DNA of 64,000 nucleotides from Bordetella avium (GCF_034424645.1 NZ_CP139969.1:2418001-2482000); one strand, 5' to 3'; numbered from the stretch's first letter, positions 46,115 through 57,631 are shown. The notes: a model not told the origin generated them from the letters alone. Numbers and translations: made by a program.

Positions 46115-48397
46115 ATGGACGAAACTTTCACCAAGCTGGCGTTGGACTACCACGCCTATCCCACCCCCGGCAAAATCTCCGTCACCCCGACCAAGACGCT
46201 GGCCAACCAGGATGACCTGTCGCTGGCCTACTCCCCCGGCGTGGCCGCAGCTTGCATGGCCATCTTCGACAAAGGCAACGAAGCCGCGTCGATGTACACC
46301 TCGCGCGCCAATCTGGTCGGCGTAATCACCAACGGCACTGCCGTGCTGGGCCTGGGCAACATCGGTCCGCTGGCGGCCAAGCCGGTCATGGAAGGCAAGG
46401 GCTGCTTGTTCAAGAAGTTCGCGGGTATCGATGTGTTCGATATCGAACTGGCTGAAAACGATCCCGACAAACTGGTCGACATCATCGCCGCGCTAGAGCC
46501 CACGCTGGGCGGCGTCAACCTCGAAGACATCAAAGCGCCGGAATGCTTCTACATCGAAAAGAAGCTGCGCGAGCGCATGAAGATTCCCGTCTTCCATGAC
46601 GACCAGCACGGCACCGCCATCATCTCGGCCGCCGCCATCCTGAACGGCCTGAAAGTGGTCGGCAAGGAAATGGGCAACGTCAAGCTGGCCTGCTCCGGCG
46701 CCGGCGCCGCCGCCATCGCCTGCCTGGATCTACTGGTCCACCTTGGCATCAAGCGCGAAAACATCTACGTGGTGGATTCGCGCGGGGTGATCTGGGAAGG
46801 CCGCGACGAGAACATGGAGGCCAACAAGCGCCGTTATGCGCAGCAAACCGAGGCTCGCACGCTGGCTGATGTGGTCAAGGATGCCGACGTATTCTTGGGC
46901 TGCTCCACTGCTGGCGTGCTGACTGGCGAGATGGTCAAGACCATGGCGGTTTCGCCGCTGATTCTGGCTTTGGCCAATCCCGAACCGGAAATCCGCCCGG
47001 AAGTGGCCAAGGCCGCTCGCCCGGACTGCATTATTGCGACCGGCCGCTCCGACTATCCCAACCAGGTCAACAACGTCCTGTGCTTCCCCTTCATTTTCCG
47101 TGGCGCGCTGGATGTCGGCGCCACGCGCATCACTGAAGAAATGAAACTGGCCTGCGTGAAGGCCATCGCCGAGCTGGCCCAGGCCGAGCAAAACGACGAA
47201 GTCGCCCGCGCCTATGCAGGCCAGGAACTGACGTTCGGCCCGGAATACATCATTCCCAAGCCTTTCGATCCGCGCCTGATCGTCCAGATCGCGCCGGCCG
47301 TGGCCCAGGCTGCCGCCGAGTCCGGCGTGGCCAGCCGCCCCATCGAAGATCTTGATGCCTATCGCCAAAAGCTGATGGGCTTCGTGTACCACTCCGGTCA
47401 GCTGATGCGCCCGCTGTTCCGCCAGGCCAAGACCGCTCCCAAGCGCGTGGTTTACGCCGACGGTGAAGATGAGCGCGTGCTGCGCGCCGTGCAGGTCGTG
47501 GTCGACGAAAAACTCGCTTTCCCCATCCTGATCGGCCGCCCCGCAGTCATCGAGATGCGCATCAAGAAGTTCGGCCTGCGTCTTGCCGCAGGCCAGAACA
47601 TCGAGATCGTCGATCCTGAGGACGATAGCCGCTACAACGACACCTGGCAGGCTTACTATCAGCTCCAAGCTCGCAACGGCGTCACGCCGACCGTGGCCAA
47701 GAGCATGATCCGCAAGCACAACACCCTCATCGGCGCTATGCTGCTTCGCCGTGGCGATGCCGACGCGCTGCTGTGCGGCGTGGCCAGCAAGTACGACAAC
47801 CAGCTCAAGTACATCGATGAGGTCATTGGCACCAAACCTGGCCAGACCTTCGCCGCGCTCAATGTGCTGATGCTGCCCGACCAAACGCTGTTCGTCGCTG
47901 ACACCCACGTCAACGAAAATCCGACGGCCGAAGAAGTCGCCAACATCACCATTCAGGCCGGTGAGGAAATGATGCGCTTTGGCGTAGTGCCCAAGATTGC
48001 ACTGCTGTCGCACTCCAACTTCGGCAGCCGTCCGACCGAATCCTCGCGCAAGATGGCACTAGCCCGCCGCCTGGTCGCTGAACGCGCGCCGCATCTGGAA
48101 GTCGATGGTGAAATGCATGCCGACGCAGCACTGTCGGAAAAAATCCGCGTCCAGGCCTATCCTGACAGCTCGCTCAAGGGTCCGGCCAATCTGTTGGTGA
48201 TGCCCAATCTGGATACCGGCAACATCACTTACAACATGCTCAAGATGACGGGCAGCAACGGCGTGAGCATGGGCCCCATCCTGCTGGGCGCAGCCCGTCC
48301 GGTGCACATCCTAACCACCAGCGCCACCGTGCGCCGCATCGTCAACATGACGGCGCTGGCCGTCGTGGACGCGCAGCAAGAGGCCGAAGTCAGCTAA
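46115..48397 (+). CDS. maeB: NADP-dependent malic enzyme with phosphotransacetylase-like C-terminus
   Basis: The 760-residue protein has a malic enzyme half ([58 protein letters not shown]) and a C-terminal phosphate acetyltransferase-like half (from about 430: [40 protein letters not shown]). It converts malate to pyruvate with NADPH; the C-terminal half is regulatory in related enzymes and binds acetyl-CoA. It follows the E1 gene by 155 bases. Confidence 0.95.
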   Translation: MDETFTKLALDYHAYPTPGKISVTPTKTLANQDDLSLAYSPGVAAACMAIFDKGNEAASMYTSRANLVGVITNGTAVLGLGNIGPLAAKPVMEGKGCLFKKFAGIDVFDIELAENDPDKLVDIIAALEPTLGGVNLEDIKAPECFYIEKKLRERMKIPVFHDDQHGTAIISAAAILNGLKVVGKEMGNVKLACSGAGAAAIACLDLLVHLGIKRENIYVVDSRGVIWEGRDENMEANKRRYAQQTEARTLADVVKDADVFLGCSTAGVLTGEMVKTMAVSPLILALANPEPEIRPEVAKAARPDCIIATGRSDYPNQVNNVLCFPFIFRGALDVGATRITEEMKLACVKAIAELAQAEQNDEVARAYAGQELTFGPEYIIPKPFDPRLIVQIAPAVAQAAAESGVASRPIEDLDAYRQKLMGFVYHSGQLMRPLFRQAKTAPKRVVYADGEDERVLRAVQVVVDEKLAFPILIGRPAVIEMRIKKFGLRLAAGQNIEIVDPEDDSRYNDTWQAYYQLQARNGVTPTVAKSMIRKHNTLIGAMLLRRGDADALLCGVASKYDNQLKYIDEVIGTKPGQTFAALNVLMLPDQTLFVADTHVNENPTAEEVANITIQAGEEMMRFGVVPKIALLSHSNFGSRPTESSRKMALARRLVAERAPHLEVDGEMHADAALSEKIRVQAYPDSSLKGPANLLVMPNLDTGNITYNMLKMTGSNGVSMGPILLGAARPVHILTTSATVRRIVNMTALAVVDAQQEAEVS

Positions 48398-48434
48398 AAA
48401 CAACCGGGGTCCAGGCCCCGGCCGGTTTTCTCGA

Positions 48435-48466
48435 CAAGCCCCTGGTTTTGCCAGGGGCTTGTTTTT
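48435..48466 (+). terminator. Rho-independent terminator after maeB
   Basis: A perfect 11-base-pair stem (caagcccctgg / ccaggggcttg) with a five-base loop is followed by TTTTT at 48462-48466. A smaller GC hairpin (48404-48421) followed by ccggtttt lies just before it, so termination may be doubled. Confidence 0.9.
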
Positions 48467-48489
48467 ATCCAAGGACGATGACGGCTGGC

Positions 48490-48811
48490 TCAGGCCGTCG
48501 GCAGCTTGCGCACCTCGGTGGCGGATGGCGGCAGCACTGCGCCCTTGGCATCTCGCACCGCCTTAAAAGGCACCGTCTGGCCGCTGCACCGGTCAATCAG
48601 AGCCGAGGGCGGCTCACCGGGCGCGAACCACTGACGCTCACCCCACTGACGCAAAGCCACGAACAAGGGAAACAACCGTTCGCCTTGCGGCGTCAACACA
48701 TACTCTTGATAAGCCGTGCCATCGGAGGCCTAGGATGCCGGCCTCCACTAGCTTGCGCAGCCGGTCAGCGAGGATATTGCTCTGGGCCTGGTGGCCGTTG
48801 TCGCAGATGAA
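48490..48811 (-). pseudogene. Decayed HxlR-family regulator
   Basis: The C-terminal part reads in one frame, ASDGTAYQEY then VLTPQGERLFPLFVALRQWG to the stop at 48490. The preceding helix-turn-helix part, SNILADRLRKLVEAGIL, is in another frame. The frames join if one base is removed near 48728-48733. The N-terminal forty or so residues are absent, and readable homology ends at about 48811, where remains of a transporter begin on the other strand. HxlR regulators are winged-helix sensors that often control an adjacent divergent gene. Confidence 0.7.
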
Positions 48812-49099
48812 AACGTCCTTACTGGCGCTGGTGTTGGGCATTATCGTGCTCGAGCTCGGCGGGCAGGTTTTACACGTCACGAATCAAAGCCTGATTTTCC
48901 GAACCAGGCCAGAGGCCCATCGCCGGCTGGTGGGTCTGTATGTGCTGTTCTATGCCATTGACAGCGGCCTGGGCGTGCTGGCTGGAGCGGCATCTGCCTG
49001 CCGGGCGCGGCGGTCAGCGCCCCGGCCCTGATCTTCTGGGCCGGCACACGCCCCATTCCCTCAGCCCGAACAACGGCCGGCAGCCGTCTTACCCGGTAG
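48808..49099 (+). pseudogene. C-terminal fragment of an MFS transporter
   Basis: The frame from about 48808 reads TSLLALVLGIIVLELGGQ, VLHVTNQSLIFRTRPEAHRR and LVGLYVLFYAIDSGLGVLAG, then shifts. In another frame GICLPGAAVSAPALIFWAG follows to TAG at 49097-49099. These are the last helices of an MFS efflux-type protein; the first ten or so helices are missing. Together with the HxlR relic the picture is a divergent pair whose shared promoter and both 5' ends were deleted. Confidence 0.65.
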
Positions 49100-49258
49100 C
49101 CAGTGATCAGACAGGCCGCTCTCGATTAGGCAATTACCTACACATATAGAAAAACAATCTCATCGACCGACAAGGCTCGGGCGCAGATCATTCTAGAGCT
49201 ATCTGATCTCCCTGCCGCTCGCATCCGCTGCCTCATCGGCCGTAATGCGTAATAAATA

Positions 49259-49277
49259 TTGAATACGAATCATTATT
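49259..49277 (+). promoter_or_regulatory. Fur-like site before the TonB receptor gene
   Basis: The 19 bases match the Fur consensus at 12 positions, with an unbroken aatcattat half. The site ends 7 bases before the receptor ATG and would block both promoter and start region. The remaining gap from 49100 shows no gene. Confidence 0.5.
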
Positions 49278-49284
49278 AGACGCA

Positions 49285-51480
49285 ATGACTACTCAATCTT
49301 TTTCTGTGCGCACTGCAGCCCTCCCTCCGCAACGCCGCTTCAGCACGGCACTCCTCGCGCTGACGGTCTCGGCAAGCGCCCAGGCAGCCGACACGGCAGC
49401 ACCCGCGCCTGCTCAGCTCGCCCCCATCGACGTCACCGAGCGGGCGCAACCCGGTGTCAAAACGGATCACTCCGCCTCACCCAAATACGTACAACCTTTG
49501 CTGGATATACCTCAAACCATCAATATCATCCCCCAAAGTCTGTTGCGCGAACAAAACGACAACAGTTTGCGCGAAGCATTGTCCAACGTCTCCGGTATCA
49601 CTTTCAACGCGGGCGAAGGTGGCGGCGGATCGGGCGACAACATCAACATCCGGGGCTTTAATGCCAGCACCGATATTCAGGTCGACGGCCTGCGCGACAC
49701 CGGGCAGACCTATCGCAGCGACCTCTTCAACATGGAGTCGGTAGAAGTCATCAAGGGCCCGAACTCGGTGTTCGGCGGCGCAGGAACGACAGGCGGCAAC
49801 ATCAACCTGATCAGCAAGCGTCCTCTCAATGAGGACTTTATCCGCGCTGACACTGCCTTGGGCAGCGATCGTTACCGGCGAGTCACGCTGGATGCCAATC
49901 AAACCTTGCCCGGCTCGGCGGCGGCGTGGCGCCTGAACCTCATGGCGCACGGCAACGATGTCCCGGGTCGGCCTCGTGTGGACCGCAAGCGTTGGGGCAT
50001 CGCACCGTCCATGACGCTGGGCGCGGGCGGCGCCACGCAATGGACACTCAGTTACTCCTTCCAGACCGACCACAATCTGCCCGACTACGGCGTCCCCGCG
50101 CGCAACGGGGCGCCGCTGGCAGGGCGGAATGCCTATTTCGGATGGCGCAATCTAGACCGCGAAAATGTGGACTCTCATGTCGCCACCTCAGACATCCAGC
50201 ATCGTTTCGACTCCGGGCTCATCCTGCAAAACCTGACGCGCTATTCCAAACTAGAACGCGACACCGTCATTTCCGCAGCTCACATCAACATCCGCGGACT
50301 GCCAGTCGGTTACTACAAACCAGCCGGTCCGCAAGCCTATGGGCGGGACTCGTTCAACACCCTGGCAGCCAATCAAACCAATCTGCGCACGCGATTCGAA
50401 TTGCTAGGCATGACACATCAAATGGTGGCTGGCATTGAGCTTTCTGACGAAACCTATCATCGTAAAACCTATGGCTATGGCATCGCCAGCCACTACCCCG
50501 CTGGCGGCTATCCCCTGGCTCGGCCGCCCGGACACTGGACGGGGCCCACGCAGCGCAAGACCAGCAGCAAGGACCACGCCTCGCTGCAAACCCGCGCGCT
50601 TTACCTCATGGACAACATCTCAGTGTCGCCCCAATGGGATATCGGTGTGGGTCTGCGTCACGACTGGGTCAGGGGCGCGCTACACAGCATGCCCGTCAAC
50701 GGTGCCGAACGTCGCCTCAAGACAAACGACCGCGCGCTCAGCGGACGCGGCTCACTCACCTACAAACCCACCGAAGCTGGCCGCATCTACCTCGCCTATG
50801 GCAATTCTTTCAATCCGTCGGCCGAATGGCTAGTCACCACAGGACGGGGCGTCACTGCGGCCAATCAAGGCCTGGCCCCGGAACGCAATCACAGCTGGGA
50901 ACTGGGCAGCAAATGGGAGTTGATCGAGCGCCAACTGGCCGTCAACGCCGCGCTGTTTCAAGTCACAAAACAGAACGCCCGCGAGACCCAGACAGATGGC
51001 AGCACCACCTTGAGCGGTAAACAACGGGTGCGCGGTCTGGAGCTCGGCGTTGCGGGCAAGCTGACACCGCAATGGGAAATCTACGCCAACTACACCTATC
51101 TAGACAGCAAGACGCTCAAGTTCGCCTCGAGACCTGGCCAGGAAGGCCGGCCGCTGGGCAATACCCCGCGCCATAGCGCAAGTCTTTGGAACACCTATAC
51201 CTGGCATTCCGGCTGGCGGGCGGGTTATGGGCTGCGCGCCATAGGCAAGCGAGCCGTGAGCTCGTCAGGTGGTGGAGAACTGCCTGGCTACATCGTCCAC
51301 AGCATGATGGTGGCTTACCAGGTTAACCGCAATCTCGGCCTGCAATTGAATATCGACAACCTCACCGACAAGGTATTTATCGAACGCGTGCGACAGAACG
51401 CAGGTAGTGATGCCCGCTCCTCTGCGATCGAATACGGTAGCGGGCGGTCGGCGATACTGAGCGCTTCCTGGCGCTACTGA
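49285..51480 (+). CDS. TonB-dependent siderophore receptor (BfrD/PiuA-like)
   Basis: The 731-residue protein has a signal peptide ending SAQAADT, a plug domain ([59 protein letters not shown]) and a barrel ending [14 protein letters not shown]. There is no STN domain, so it does not signal through FecR. The PiuC-type dioxygenase gene directly follows, which is the arrangement of piuA-piuC and of the bfrD region in Bordetella. The ATG has a poor ribosome site. Confidence 0.9.
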
Positions 51481-51481
51481 A

Positions 51482-52165
51482 ATGCTGCTGCATATCCCCG
51501 AAGTGCTTGCGGCCAACTTCGCACAGCACAGCCTGCGGGCGCTGCAAGGCGCCGACTGGATAGACGGCGCGCAGACCGCCGGCTTTCAGTCGGCGCAAGT
51601 CAAGCGCAACCGGCAGCTACCCGCCGACAGCCCGATCGGGCTGCAAATTGCCGCCGAAATCGAACGGGCGCTAATGCGCATGCCGCTCTTTCTCTCAGGT
51701 GCGCTGCCAACGCGCATCTTCCCGCCCCTGTTCAACCGCTACGCCGAAGGAGACGGCTTTGGCATTCATGTTGATAATGCCATCCGCTACCCACCCGGCG
51801 AATCGCGCGGGGTGCGCACCGATCTATCGGCCACGTTGTTTCTCAGCCCGCCTGACACCTATGATGGCGGTGAGCTGATCATCCAAGACAGCTATGGCGA
51901 GCATCGCGTGAAGCTGCCGGCCGGTGACATGGTGCTCTACCCTGCCGGCAGCCTGCACCGCGTCACGGCCGTCACACGAGGCGAGCGCATCGCGGCCTTC
52001 TTCTGGATACAAAGCCTGGTGCGAGATGACGGTCAGCGGTCCTTGCTGTTCGAACTCGATGGTGCGATTCAAGACGCTGCTCAAGAGCTGGGCGTCGGCG
52101 CCCCCAGTGTCGTCACATTGACGGGCGTCTATCACAATCTGCTGCGCCGCTGGGCCAGCCCATAA
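51482..52165 (+). CDS. piuC: Fe(II)/2-oxoglutarate dioxygenase, PKHD type (PiuC)
   Basis: The 227-residue protein has the prolyl-4-hydroxylase-like core: the HxD iron ligands in [32 protein letters not shown], the distal His in [12 protein letters not shown], and the C-terminal [13 protein letters not shown]. PiuC homologues accompany siderophore receptors and are thought to modify or process catecholate ligands. The start is 1 base after the receptor stop, so the two genes are almost certainly co-translated. Confidence 0.92.
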
Positions 52166-52264
52166 ACGCTCTGCAACGCCAAATCCTTATGCCGCGGTTG
52201 ACGGTTTTCAGGTAAAAACGCGCATGGCCGGCATACGCCGGCCCCTGACCATAAGGAGGTACCC

Positions 52265-52717
52265 ATGTTGCAAGACGCTCTGCTCGCTTGGCTGCACTAT
52301 GTCGCCATCTTTCTCGTCGTCGTGTTGCTCACCGCCGAGTCTGTGCTGCTGCGTCCTTCGCTTAATAGCGAGACTATCGCCCGCTTGATCCGCTATGACC
52401 GCTTCTACCTGCTGGCCGCGCTGCTGGCTCTGGTGAGCGGTGTGCTGCGCTTTGCTTTCGGCGCCAAAGGCGGATTGTTCTATATGATCAATCCGTGGTT
52501 TCACGCCAAGATCACGCTATTTGTCATTATCGGGCTCTGTTCGATCAAACCCACGCTGCACTACCTGCGCTGGCGCGACAACGCCACCGGCCATGATGGC
52601 ACGCCGCCTTCGCCCGAGCAGGTCAAAAGCGTGCGCCGTTGGGTCATGATCGAAGCCCACCTTCTCATTCTGATGCTGCTGTTCGCCACCTTGATGGCCG
52701 GCGGTGTCAGTTTTTGA
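52265..52717 (+). CDS. DUF2214-family membrane protein
   Basis: The 150-residue protein has four predicted helices with the pattern LLAWLHYVAIFLVVVLLTAE, the charged loop IRYDRFYLLAALLALVSG, and NPWFHAKITLFVIIGLCSI with a conserved-looking His. Family function is unknown; the histidines and four-helix form recall small haem or quinone proteins, but that is only a guess. An excellent ribosome site (taaggaggta) lies before the ATG. It is 99 bases after piuC. Confidence 0.85.
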   Translation: MLQDALLAWLHYVAIFLVVVLLTAESVLLRPSLNSETIARLIRYDRFYLLAALLALVSGVLRFAFGAKGGLFYMINPWFHAKITLFVIIGLCSIKPTLHYLRWRDNATGHDGTPPSPEQVKSVRRWVMIEAHLLILMLLFATLMAGGVSF

Positions 52718-52732
52718 ATAGGCCCATGCCTC

Positions 52733-52760
52733 GATGAGCCCTCCTTGTCGAGGGCTCATC
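52733..52760. terminator. Terminator hairpin between convergent genes
   Basis: A perfect 10-base-pair stem (gatgagccct / agggctcatc) with an eight-base loop sits between the DUF2214 gene (+) and the FAD oxidoreductase gene (-). Only a weak T-run follows on the plus strand (aagcttta). Confidence 0.6.
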
Positions 52761-52765
52761 AAGCT

Positions 52766-53893
52766 TTAGCCTAGTACTGCCGCCACGCTGTTTTCACCGA
52801 TAGCCAAACCTACTGTCATGCCCACGCCTGAATGCATGAGGGCGACGGTGGTATGCGCATCGGCCTGCAACACCGAATACGGCGCCGGACCATGCGCGCC
52901 GTACACACCCTGCCAGCGCTCCAGCACACGCAGGCGCGCTCCCAGAGCCTGTTGAGCCAGCGCAATCAGCGCTTCATCGACCGCTTCATCATTGAAGGGC
53001 GGCGCATCCACCCCATAGCGATGGGAATCCCCGACGATCAGCTCGCCATAAGGCGTGGGACTGATAAGCAGATGTATGCCCTCACGCATCAGAAAGGGGC
53101 TGCGTGCTTCGAAGATCTGCCGCAGGCGCTGCGCACTCGGGAGATCGGAGAACGCGCCGTAATGCACGCAGGATAGGCCCGTCAATAAAGGCATATCTAA
53201 GGCGAACCCATGCTCGGCGAAAGCCAGCCGCAGCATCTGCAAACGCGTGGCTTCCAGCTTCAAGGGCTCAAACAGTTCAGGCCACAAGGTCAGATAATCA
53301 TGTCCAGGACAGACAAAAACGTGGCGCGCTCGCAAGACACCCGCCGAGGTGTGCACCTCACCGCCTTCGGCGCGACGCGCCAGCGTGCCATTGATCATGG
53401 CAACGCCCAGATCCTGGGCAAGGTGACGGGTAATGGCGGGCAAGGCTTCGCGCGAGTAGATCTGCAAATCGTCGCTGCCGCGCAGGGCGGCGCAATGATG
53501 ATCCAGCCGCCCGCCGTAATAGGCGCCGAGCTCACGGCCGGTCAGCAGTTGCGCGGCATAACCTTCGGCCTGCATTCTTGCGCTGGCGAACTCTTCCAGC
53601 ACATCGCGCTCGTGCGCATTGCGGGCCAGCACCAGGCAGCCATTGCTGCGCACATGAAAGCCCGCCCTGCCGGCCAGTTCGAGCCACAGGGCGCGCGTTT
53701 GACGCGCCAGCCCCGCCATTTCGCCCGGCGCCTGGCCAGTCACCAGCACCTGCCCAAAATTACGTATGGTGGCGCCGTGCGCCTGAACGGCGCGCTCCAC
53801 CACCGCTACCGACAGCCCTCGCCGGGCGCAAGCCCAGGCGTGGGCCATGCCCAACATTCCACCACCGACGACGACGACATCAAAGGTTTTCAT
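52766..53893 (-). CDS. FAD-dependent oxidoreductase of phosphonate clusters (TIGR03364 type)
   Basis: The 375-residue DAO-family flavoprotein starts with the FAD fingerprint MKTFDVVVVGGGMLGMAHAW and has RNFGQVLVTGQ, HVFVCPGHDYLTLW and the closing HSGVGMTVGLAIGENSVAAV. Family members are encoded with phosphonoacetaldehyde hydrolase and 2-aminoethylphosphonate (AEP) transport genes. Related flavoenzymes have been reported to oxidise AEP or N-methyl-AEP to phosphonoacetaldehyde, which would feed PhnX here. It is the last gene of the operon. Confidence 0.87.
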   Translation of the reverse strand: MKTFDVVVVGGGMLGMAHAWACARRGLSVAVVERAVQAHGATIRNFGQVLVTGQAPGEMAGLARQTRALWLELAGRAGFHVRSNGCLVLARNAHERDVLEEFASARMQAEGYAAQLLTGRELGAYYGGRLDHHCAALRGSDDLQIYSREALPAITRHLAQDLGVAMINGTLARRAEGGEVHTSAGVLRARHVFVCPGHDYLTLWPELFEPLKLEATRLQMLRLAFAEHGFALDMPLLTGLSCVHYGAFSDLPSAQRLRQIFEARSPFLMREGIHLLISPTPYGELIVGDSHRYGVDAPPFNDEAVDEALIALAQQALGARLRVLERWQGVYGAHGPAPYSVLQADAHTTVALMHSGVGMTVGLAIGENSVAAVLG

Positions 53894-53966
53894 TGCGAGT
53901 TCTCATCTAAGCATAGGGCGGGTGCAGCGCTGGCCGCACCCGCCCCGATTCCTGCGACCTGCCTGC

Positions 53967-54995
53967 TTACTTCTTGGGCTCCGACTTGCTGTCGTAGCGC
54001 TTGGTCCACTCAGCGATGATGGGATCGCGATGGGTGGCGGCCCACACGAAGTCATTCTTGATCATGCGCGAAGCCAGATCGCTCGGCAGATTGGGGTTCG
54101 ACGTCGCAACCGACGGGATGGCCAGAACGGCGAAATTGGCCTTATACAGTTCGTTGGCGGCACGGCTGGCGGAGAAGTCAGCGACCTTGCGCGCCGCCTC
54201 AGGGTTCTTGGTGCCCTTCACGATGGCGGTGGCTTCGACTTCCCAGCCCAGGCCTTCCGACGGGAAGATGGGTTCGATCGGAGCGCCATCGGCCTTCAGC
54301 TTGGCGGCTCGATAATCAAACGACACGCCAATCGGGAACTCGCCCGAAGCAGCCAGATTGCAGGGTTTGGAACCCGAGTGCGTATAGCTGCCGATGTTCT
54401 TATGCAGGGCATCCATATAGGCCCAGCCCTTTTCTTCGCCAAACAGTTGCAGCCAGGCGCTGACATCCAGGAAGCCGGTGCCCGAAGAGGCCGGGTTGGG
54501 CATCACGATTTTGCCGGCATATTCCGGACGGGTCAGATCTTGCCAGCTCTTGGGCACGGGCAGGTTTTGCTTCTTGGCTTCGATGGTGTTGAAGCAAATG
54601 GCCGAGGCGAAGGCATCCATGCCGACCCAGGCGGGCACGGGCTTGGCATCACGCATATTGGGAGCGATCTGGTCCAGGCCCTTGGGTGCATAGGGTTCCA
54701 GCATGCCTTCCTTGTCCATCAGGCCCAGCGAGGTGCCAGCCAGACCCCAAATAACGTCAGCCTTGGGGTTGTTTTTTTCGGCCAGCAGCTTGGCGGTAAT
54801 GATGCCGGTAGAGTCACGCACCCATTGAATCTTGATATCGGGGTACTCGCGCTCGAAAGCGGCCTGGTAGGCCTTGATCTGATCCGCTTCCAGCGCGGTG
54901 TAAACGGTCAGCGTGGTTTGCTGCGCCATCGCGGGCGCGGCAGCCAGGGCGAGCAGGCCGACGAAACGGCGCGCGAGCAGGTGAAACTTGGGCAT
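53967..54995 (-). CDS. phnS: AEP ABC transporter substrate-binding protein
   Basis: The 342-residue periplasmic protein has a signal peptide ending APAMAQ and the iron/polyamine-type binding-protein fold: TLTVYTALEADQIKAYQAAF, KADVIWGLAGTSLGLMDKEG, PASSGTGFLDVSAWLQLFG and GVSFDYRAAKLKADGAPIEP. Its place in an operon with phnX and the ABC genes marks it as the AEP receptor. It lies 53 bases after phnX. Confidence 0.88.
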   Translation of the reverse strand: MPKFHLLARRFVGLLALAAAPAMAQQTTLTVYTALEADQIKAYQAAFEREYPDIKIQWVRDSTGIITAKLLAEKNNPKADVIWGLAGTSLGLMDKEGMLEPYAPKGLDQIAPNMRDAKPVPAWVGMDAFASAICFNTIEAKKQNLPVPKSWQDLTRPEYAGKIVMPNPASSGTGFLDVSAWLQLFGEEKGWAYMDALHKNIGSYTHSGSKPCNLAASGEFPIGVSFDYRAAKLKADGAPIEPIFPSEGLGWEVEATAIVKGTKNPEAARKVADFSASRAANELYKANFAVLAIPSVATSNPNLPSDLASRMIKNDFVWAATHRDPIIAEWTKRYDSKSEPKK

Positions 54996-55048
54996 GGTTC
55001 AACTCCGGTGTGAAGTACGAAGGGGGAGGGAGAAAGAGCGAGAGAAAC

Positions 55049-55864
55049 TCAGGGTCGTTCGGCGCTTGCCAGGCGTGCTTCGATGTCGCTAAGCACACTC
55101 GGGAGATCGGCTATCGTGTCAATGAAGTAATGCGGTTCAGCACTGGCAAAGGCTTGACGCGCACGAGCACGGGCGGCTTCGCGCCCGACCTCGTCCAGGG
55201 CCTGATACGCATCCCGCGTCAAGCCGGCGGCATTGCCCGAGAGCAACAGCCCCACCGACCACATGCCGGCGCGGCGCCCCTCTTCGATGCCCACGCCGGT
55301 GTCGTCCACTTTCACGCAAGCGGCGACATCTGCCACGCCCAGCTCAACGGCATTTTTCAGCGCCATCGCCGGTGCGGGGCGCGCGCGCGGTACCTGGTCA
55401 CTGGCCACAACCGTAGCGATTTCAAGCCCGCCTGCCAGAGCCCGCTCCAGCACGCGACGCATGACCGAGGCCGGATACCCGGAGCAAGAGCCGACCTTCA
55501 AGCCACGCTCGCGGATTTCCCGAAGGGTCTGCAGTGCACCCGGAATCACGTCGGAATACTCAGCGACCTTCTCCAGTTGCATGGGCAGAAAACGCTCGTA
55601 AATTGCCGTCACCGCCGCGTCATCCGGCAGGGCGCCAAAGCGCTCTTGATACTGGCTCGCGATGCCCGGATCGTCACACAAGGCGCGGATGTGATCCCAC
55701 TTTCCCATGCCCATCGGGCCGCGCGCCTGCTCCAGCGTCAGTGCGACGCCGAACTGTGCAAAGGCTTCGACGAACACACGCGTCGGAGCAAAAGACCCGA
55801 AATCGACCAGCGTGCCGGCCCAGTCAAAGATCACGGCTTCAAGCCGCACAGGAAGTGCGTTCAT
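55049..55864 (-). CDS. phnX: PhnX: phosphonoacetaldehyde hydrolase
   Basis: The 271-residue HAD-family enzyme has the nucleophile Asp in [14 protein letters not shown], the Schiff-base Lys in [31 protein letters not shown], and [20 protein letters not shown]. It cleaves phosphonoacetaldehyde to acetaldehyde and phosphate. The ATG at 55864 ([15 protein letters not shown]) fits the family; the frame is open far upstream inside the permease gene. It lies 32 bases after the permease gene. Confidence 0.94.
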   Translation of the reverse strand: MNALPVRLEAVIFDWAGTLVDFGSFAPTRVFVEAFAQFGVALTLEQARGPMGMGKWDHIRALCDDPGIASQYQERFGALPDDAAVTAIYERFLPMQLEKVAEYSDVIPGALQTLREIRERGLKVGSCSGYPASVMRRVLERALAGGLEIATVVASDQVPRARPAPAMALKNAVELGVADVAACVKVDDTGVGIEEGRRAGMWSVGLLLSGNAAGLTRDAYQALDEVGREAARARARQAFASAEPHYFIDTIADLPSVLSDIEARLASAERP

Positions 55865-55896
55865 GGCATATCCAGAAAAAAAGAAAGGCATTGAAA

Positions 55897-57621
55897 TCAA
55901 TCTTGCGGCGCCATGCGCCAGTTCTGCGTGCGGCGCAGGAGCGCCCGGCTGGCCGCATGCAGGAGCAGCGACACCGCGGCGGAGGTCGCCATGATGACCG
56001 TGCACATTGCCGCTGCCGGACCGATAAAGCCGGCGTCGTCCATGTTCAGCACGGCAACGGCGGACAGCACGGTTGAAGGGCTGTAGAGGAATACGACGGC
56101 CGACACAGTGGTCATGGCGGAAACAAACAGGTAGCGCGAGGTCGCCAACACGGCCGGCAGGCACAGCGGCAGCGTCACACGCCAGAAGGTGATCAGGGCA
56201 GGCACCTTAAGCGCTGCCGACGCCGCCTCGAACTCGGGATCGAGCGCGCTGAGCGCGGTCACTGCCGTCAAATGCGCACTGGTATAGAAATGCACGATCG
56301 TGCAAATGACTAGCAAGGCCATCGTGCCGTACAGGCCGTTGAGCGGATTGTCCGGGCTATTGAAGAAGAAGATGTAGCCCAGCCCCAACACCAGGCCCGG
56401 CACCGCCATTGGCGTAAGCGCCAGCAAACTCACGACAGCGCGCAGGGGCCGCGCGACACCGCGAGCCGAAAGTTTTTCCACCATCCAAGCGCCGCCAAAC
56501 ACTAGCGCCGTACCGATCACGGCTGTCAGCGTGGCCAGCGTGATGCTGTTGCGCCAGGCCAGCCAGCCGCCGCCATCCATATTGTCGAAGTCGTACGAGC
56601 GCAGCGACATCGACAGGTTGTACGGCCACATCTTGATGAAGGAAGCCCAGACCGCCACACCCACGAGCAATGCCAACAGGAAAGCGATGACGCCACTCGC
56701 CAAAAGGAAAGCCATGTCGCGCACACGATGCACGCCCGGCTCATAGCGCTGCGAGCGCCCTGTCATGCCAGCGCCCTGACGCGTGCGCAAATGGCGGTCC
56801 AGCAAAAAAGTCAATACGGCCGGCAATAGCAGCATCAAACCAATGGCCGCACCCTTGGAGAAGTTCTGCTGCCCAACCACCGCCTTATAGGCCTCCACGG
56901 CCAGTACGTTGTAATCACCACCGATCACCTTGGGCACGCCGAAGTCGGTCACCGTGAGGGTGAACACCAGGCAGCAGGCAGAAAAAACGGCATAGCGCGT
57001 ACCCGGCAGGGTGACGGTAAGAAAGGTTCGCAGATGACCCGCTCCCATGGCGCGGGCCGCATCGTACAAACGCCCATCCGCAAGCGTCAGGCCGGTCACC
57101 AGAATCAGCAAGGCGTGAGGAAAGGTGTAGAACGCCTCGCCGATCACAATGCCCCAAAAACCGTAGATCGTCGCCCCGCCGGTCCAGGCTTTCAGCAGGC
57201 CCTGATTCCCCAGCAGATAGATTAAGGAAATCCCCGGCAGCAGCGACGGCGCCAGCAAAGGCAGCAAGGCCAGCATACGCAGCGCGCCCTTGAAGGGCAG
57301 TTGGGTGCGGGTCAGCCCATAGGCATAGCAATATGCGCAGGGCACCACTAGCGCGACGGTCACGACGCCCACTGTCAGGCTACGCCCGACCATGGCGAGA
57401 AACTCGCCCTGAAAAACAATAGCGCGTAGCAGCGCCAGCCCGCCCTGCTCGCCGGTGATGGCACGCACCAAAATGGCGATCAACGGTAAGGCCAGAAACA
57501 CGATCAGCGCCAAGGCATAGCCACCCTGCCCACCCAGCGTGGCCCACCGGCCCAGCCAGCCCGGCAGACGTTTGCGTGAAGGTAGGCGGGCGCACATAGC
57601 AGGCGGGGTTTCAACAGACAT
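55897..57621 (-). CDS. AEP ABC transporter permease, two fused domains
   Basis: The 574-residue membrane protein contains two copies of the ABC permease domain, each with its EAA-type loop ([19 protein letters not shown] in the first half, [20 protein letters not shown] in the second) and about twelve helices in all. Fused permeases of this length go with the phnS/phnT type AEP importer and replace separate PhnU and PhnV. The ATG at 57621 was chosen because earlier ones overlap phnT; it lies 10 bases after the phnT stop. Confidence 0.87.
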   Translation of the reverse strand: MSVETPPAMCARLPSRKRLPGWLGRWATLGGQGGYALALIVFLALPLIAILVRAITGEQGGLALLRAIVFQGEFLAMVGRSLTVGVVTVALVVPCAYCYAYGLTRTQLPFKGALRMLALLPLLAPSLLPGISLIYLLGNQGLLKAWTGGATIYGFWGIVIGEAFYTFPHALLILVTGLTLADGRLYDAARAMGAGHLRTFLTVTLPGTRYAVFSACCLVFTLTVTDFGVPKVIGGDYNVLAVEAYKAVVGQQNFSKGAAIGLMLLLPAVLTFLLDRHLRTRQGAGMTGRSQRYEPGVHRVRDMAFLLASGVIAFLLALLVGVAVWASFIKMWPYNLSMSLRSYDFDNMDGGGWLAWRNSITLATLTAVIGTALVFGGAWMVEKLSARGVARPLRAVVSLLALTPMAVPGLVLGLGYIFFFNSPDNPLNGLYGTMALLVICTIVHFYTSAHLTAVTALSALDPEFEAASAALKVPALITFWRVTLPLCLPAVLATSRYLFVSAMTTVSAVVFLYSPSTVLSAVAVLNMDDAGFIGPAAAMCTVIMATSAAVSLLLHAASRALLRRTQNWRMAPQD

Positions 57622-57631
57622 GGCAGCAACA

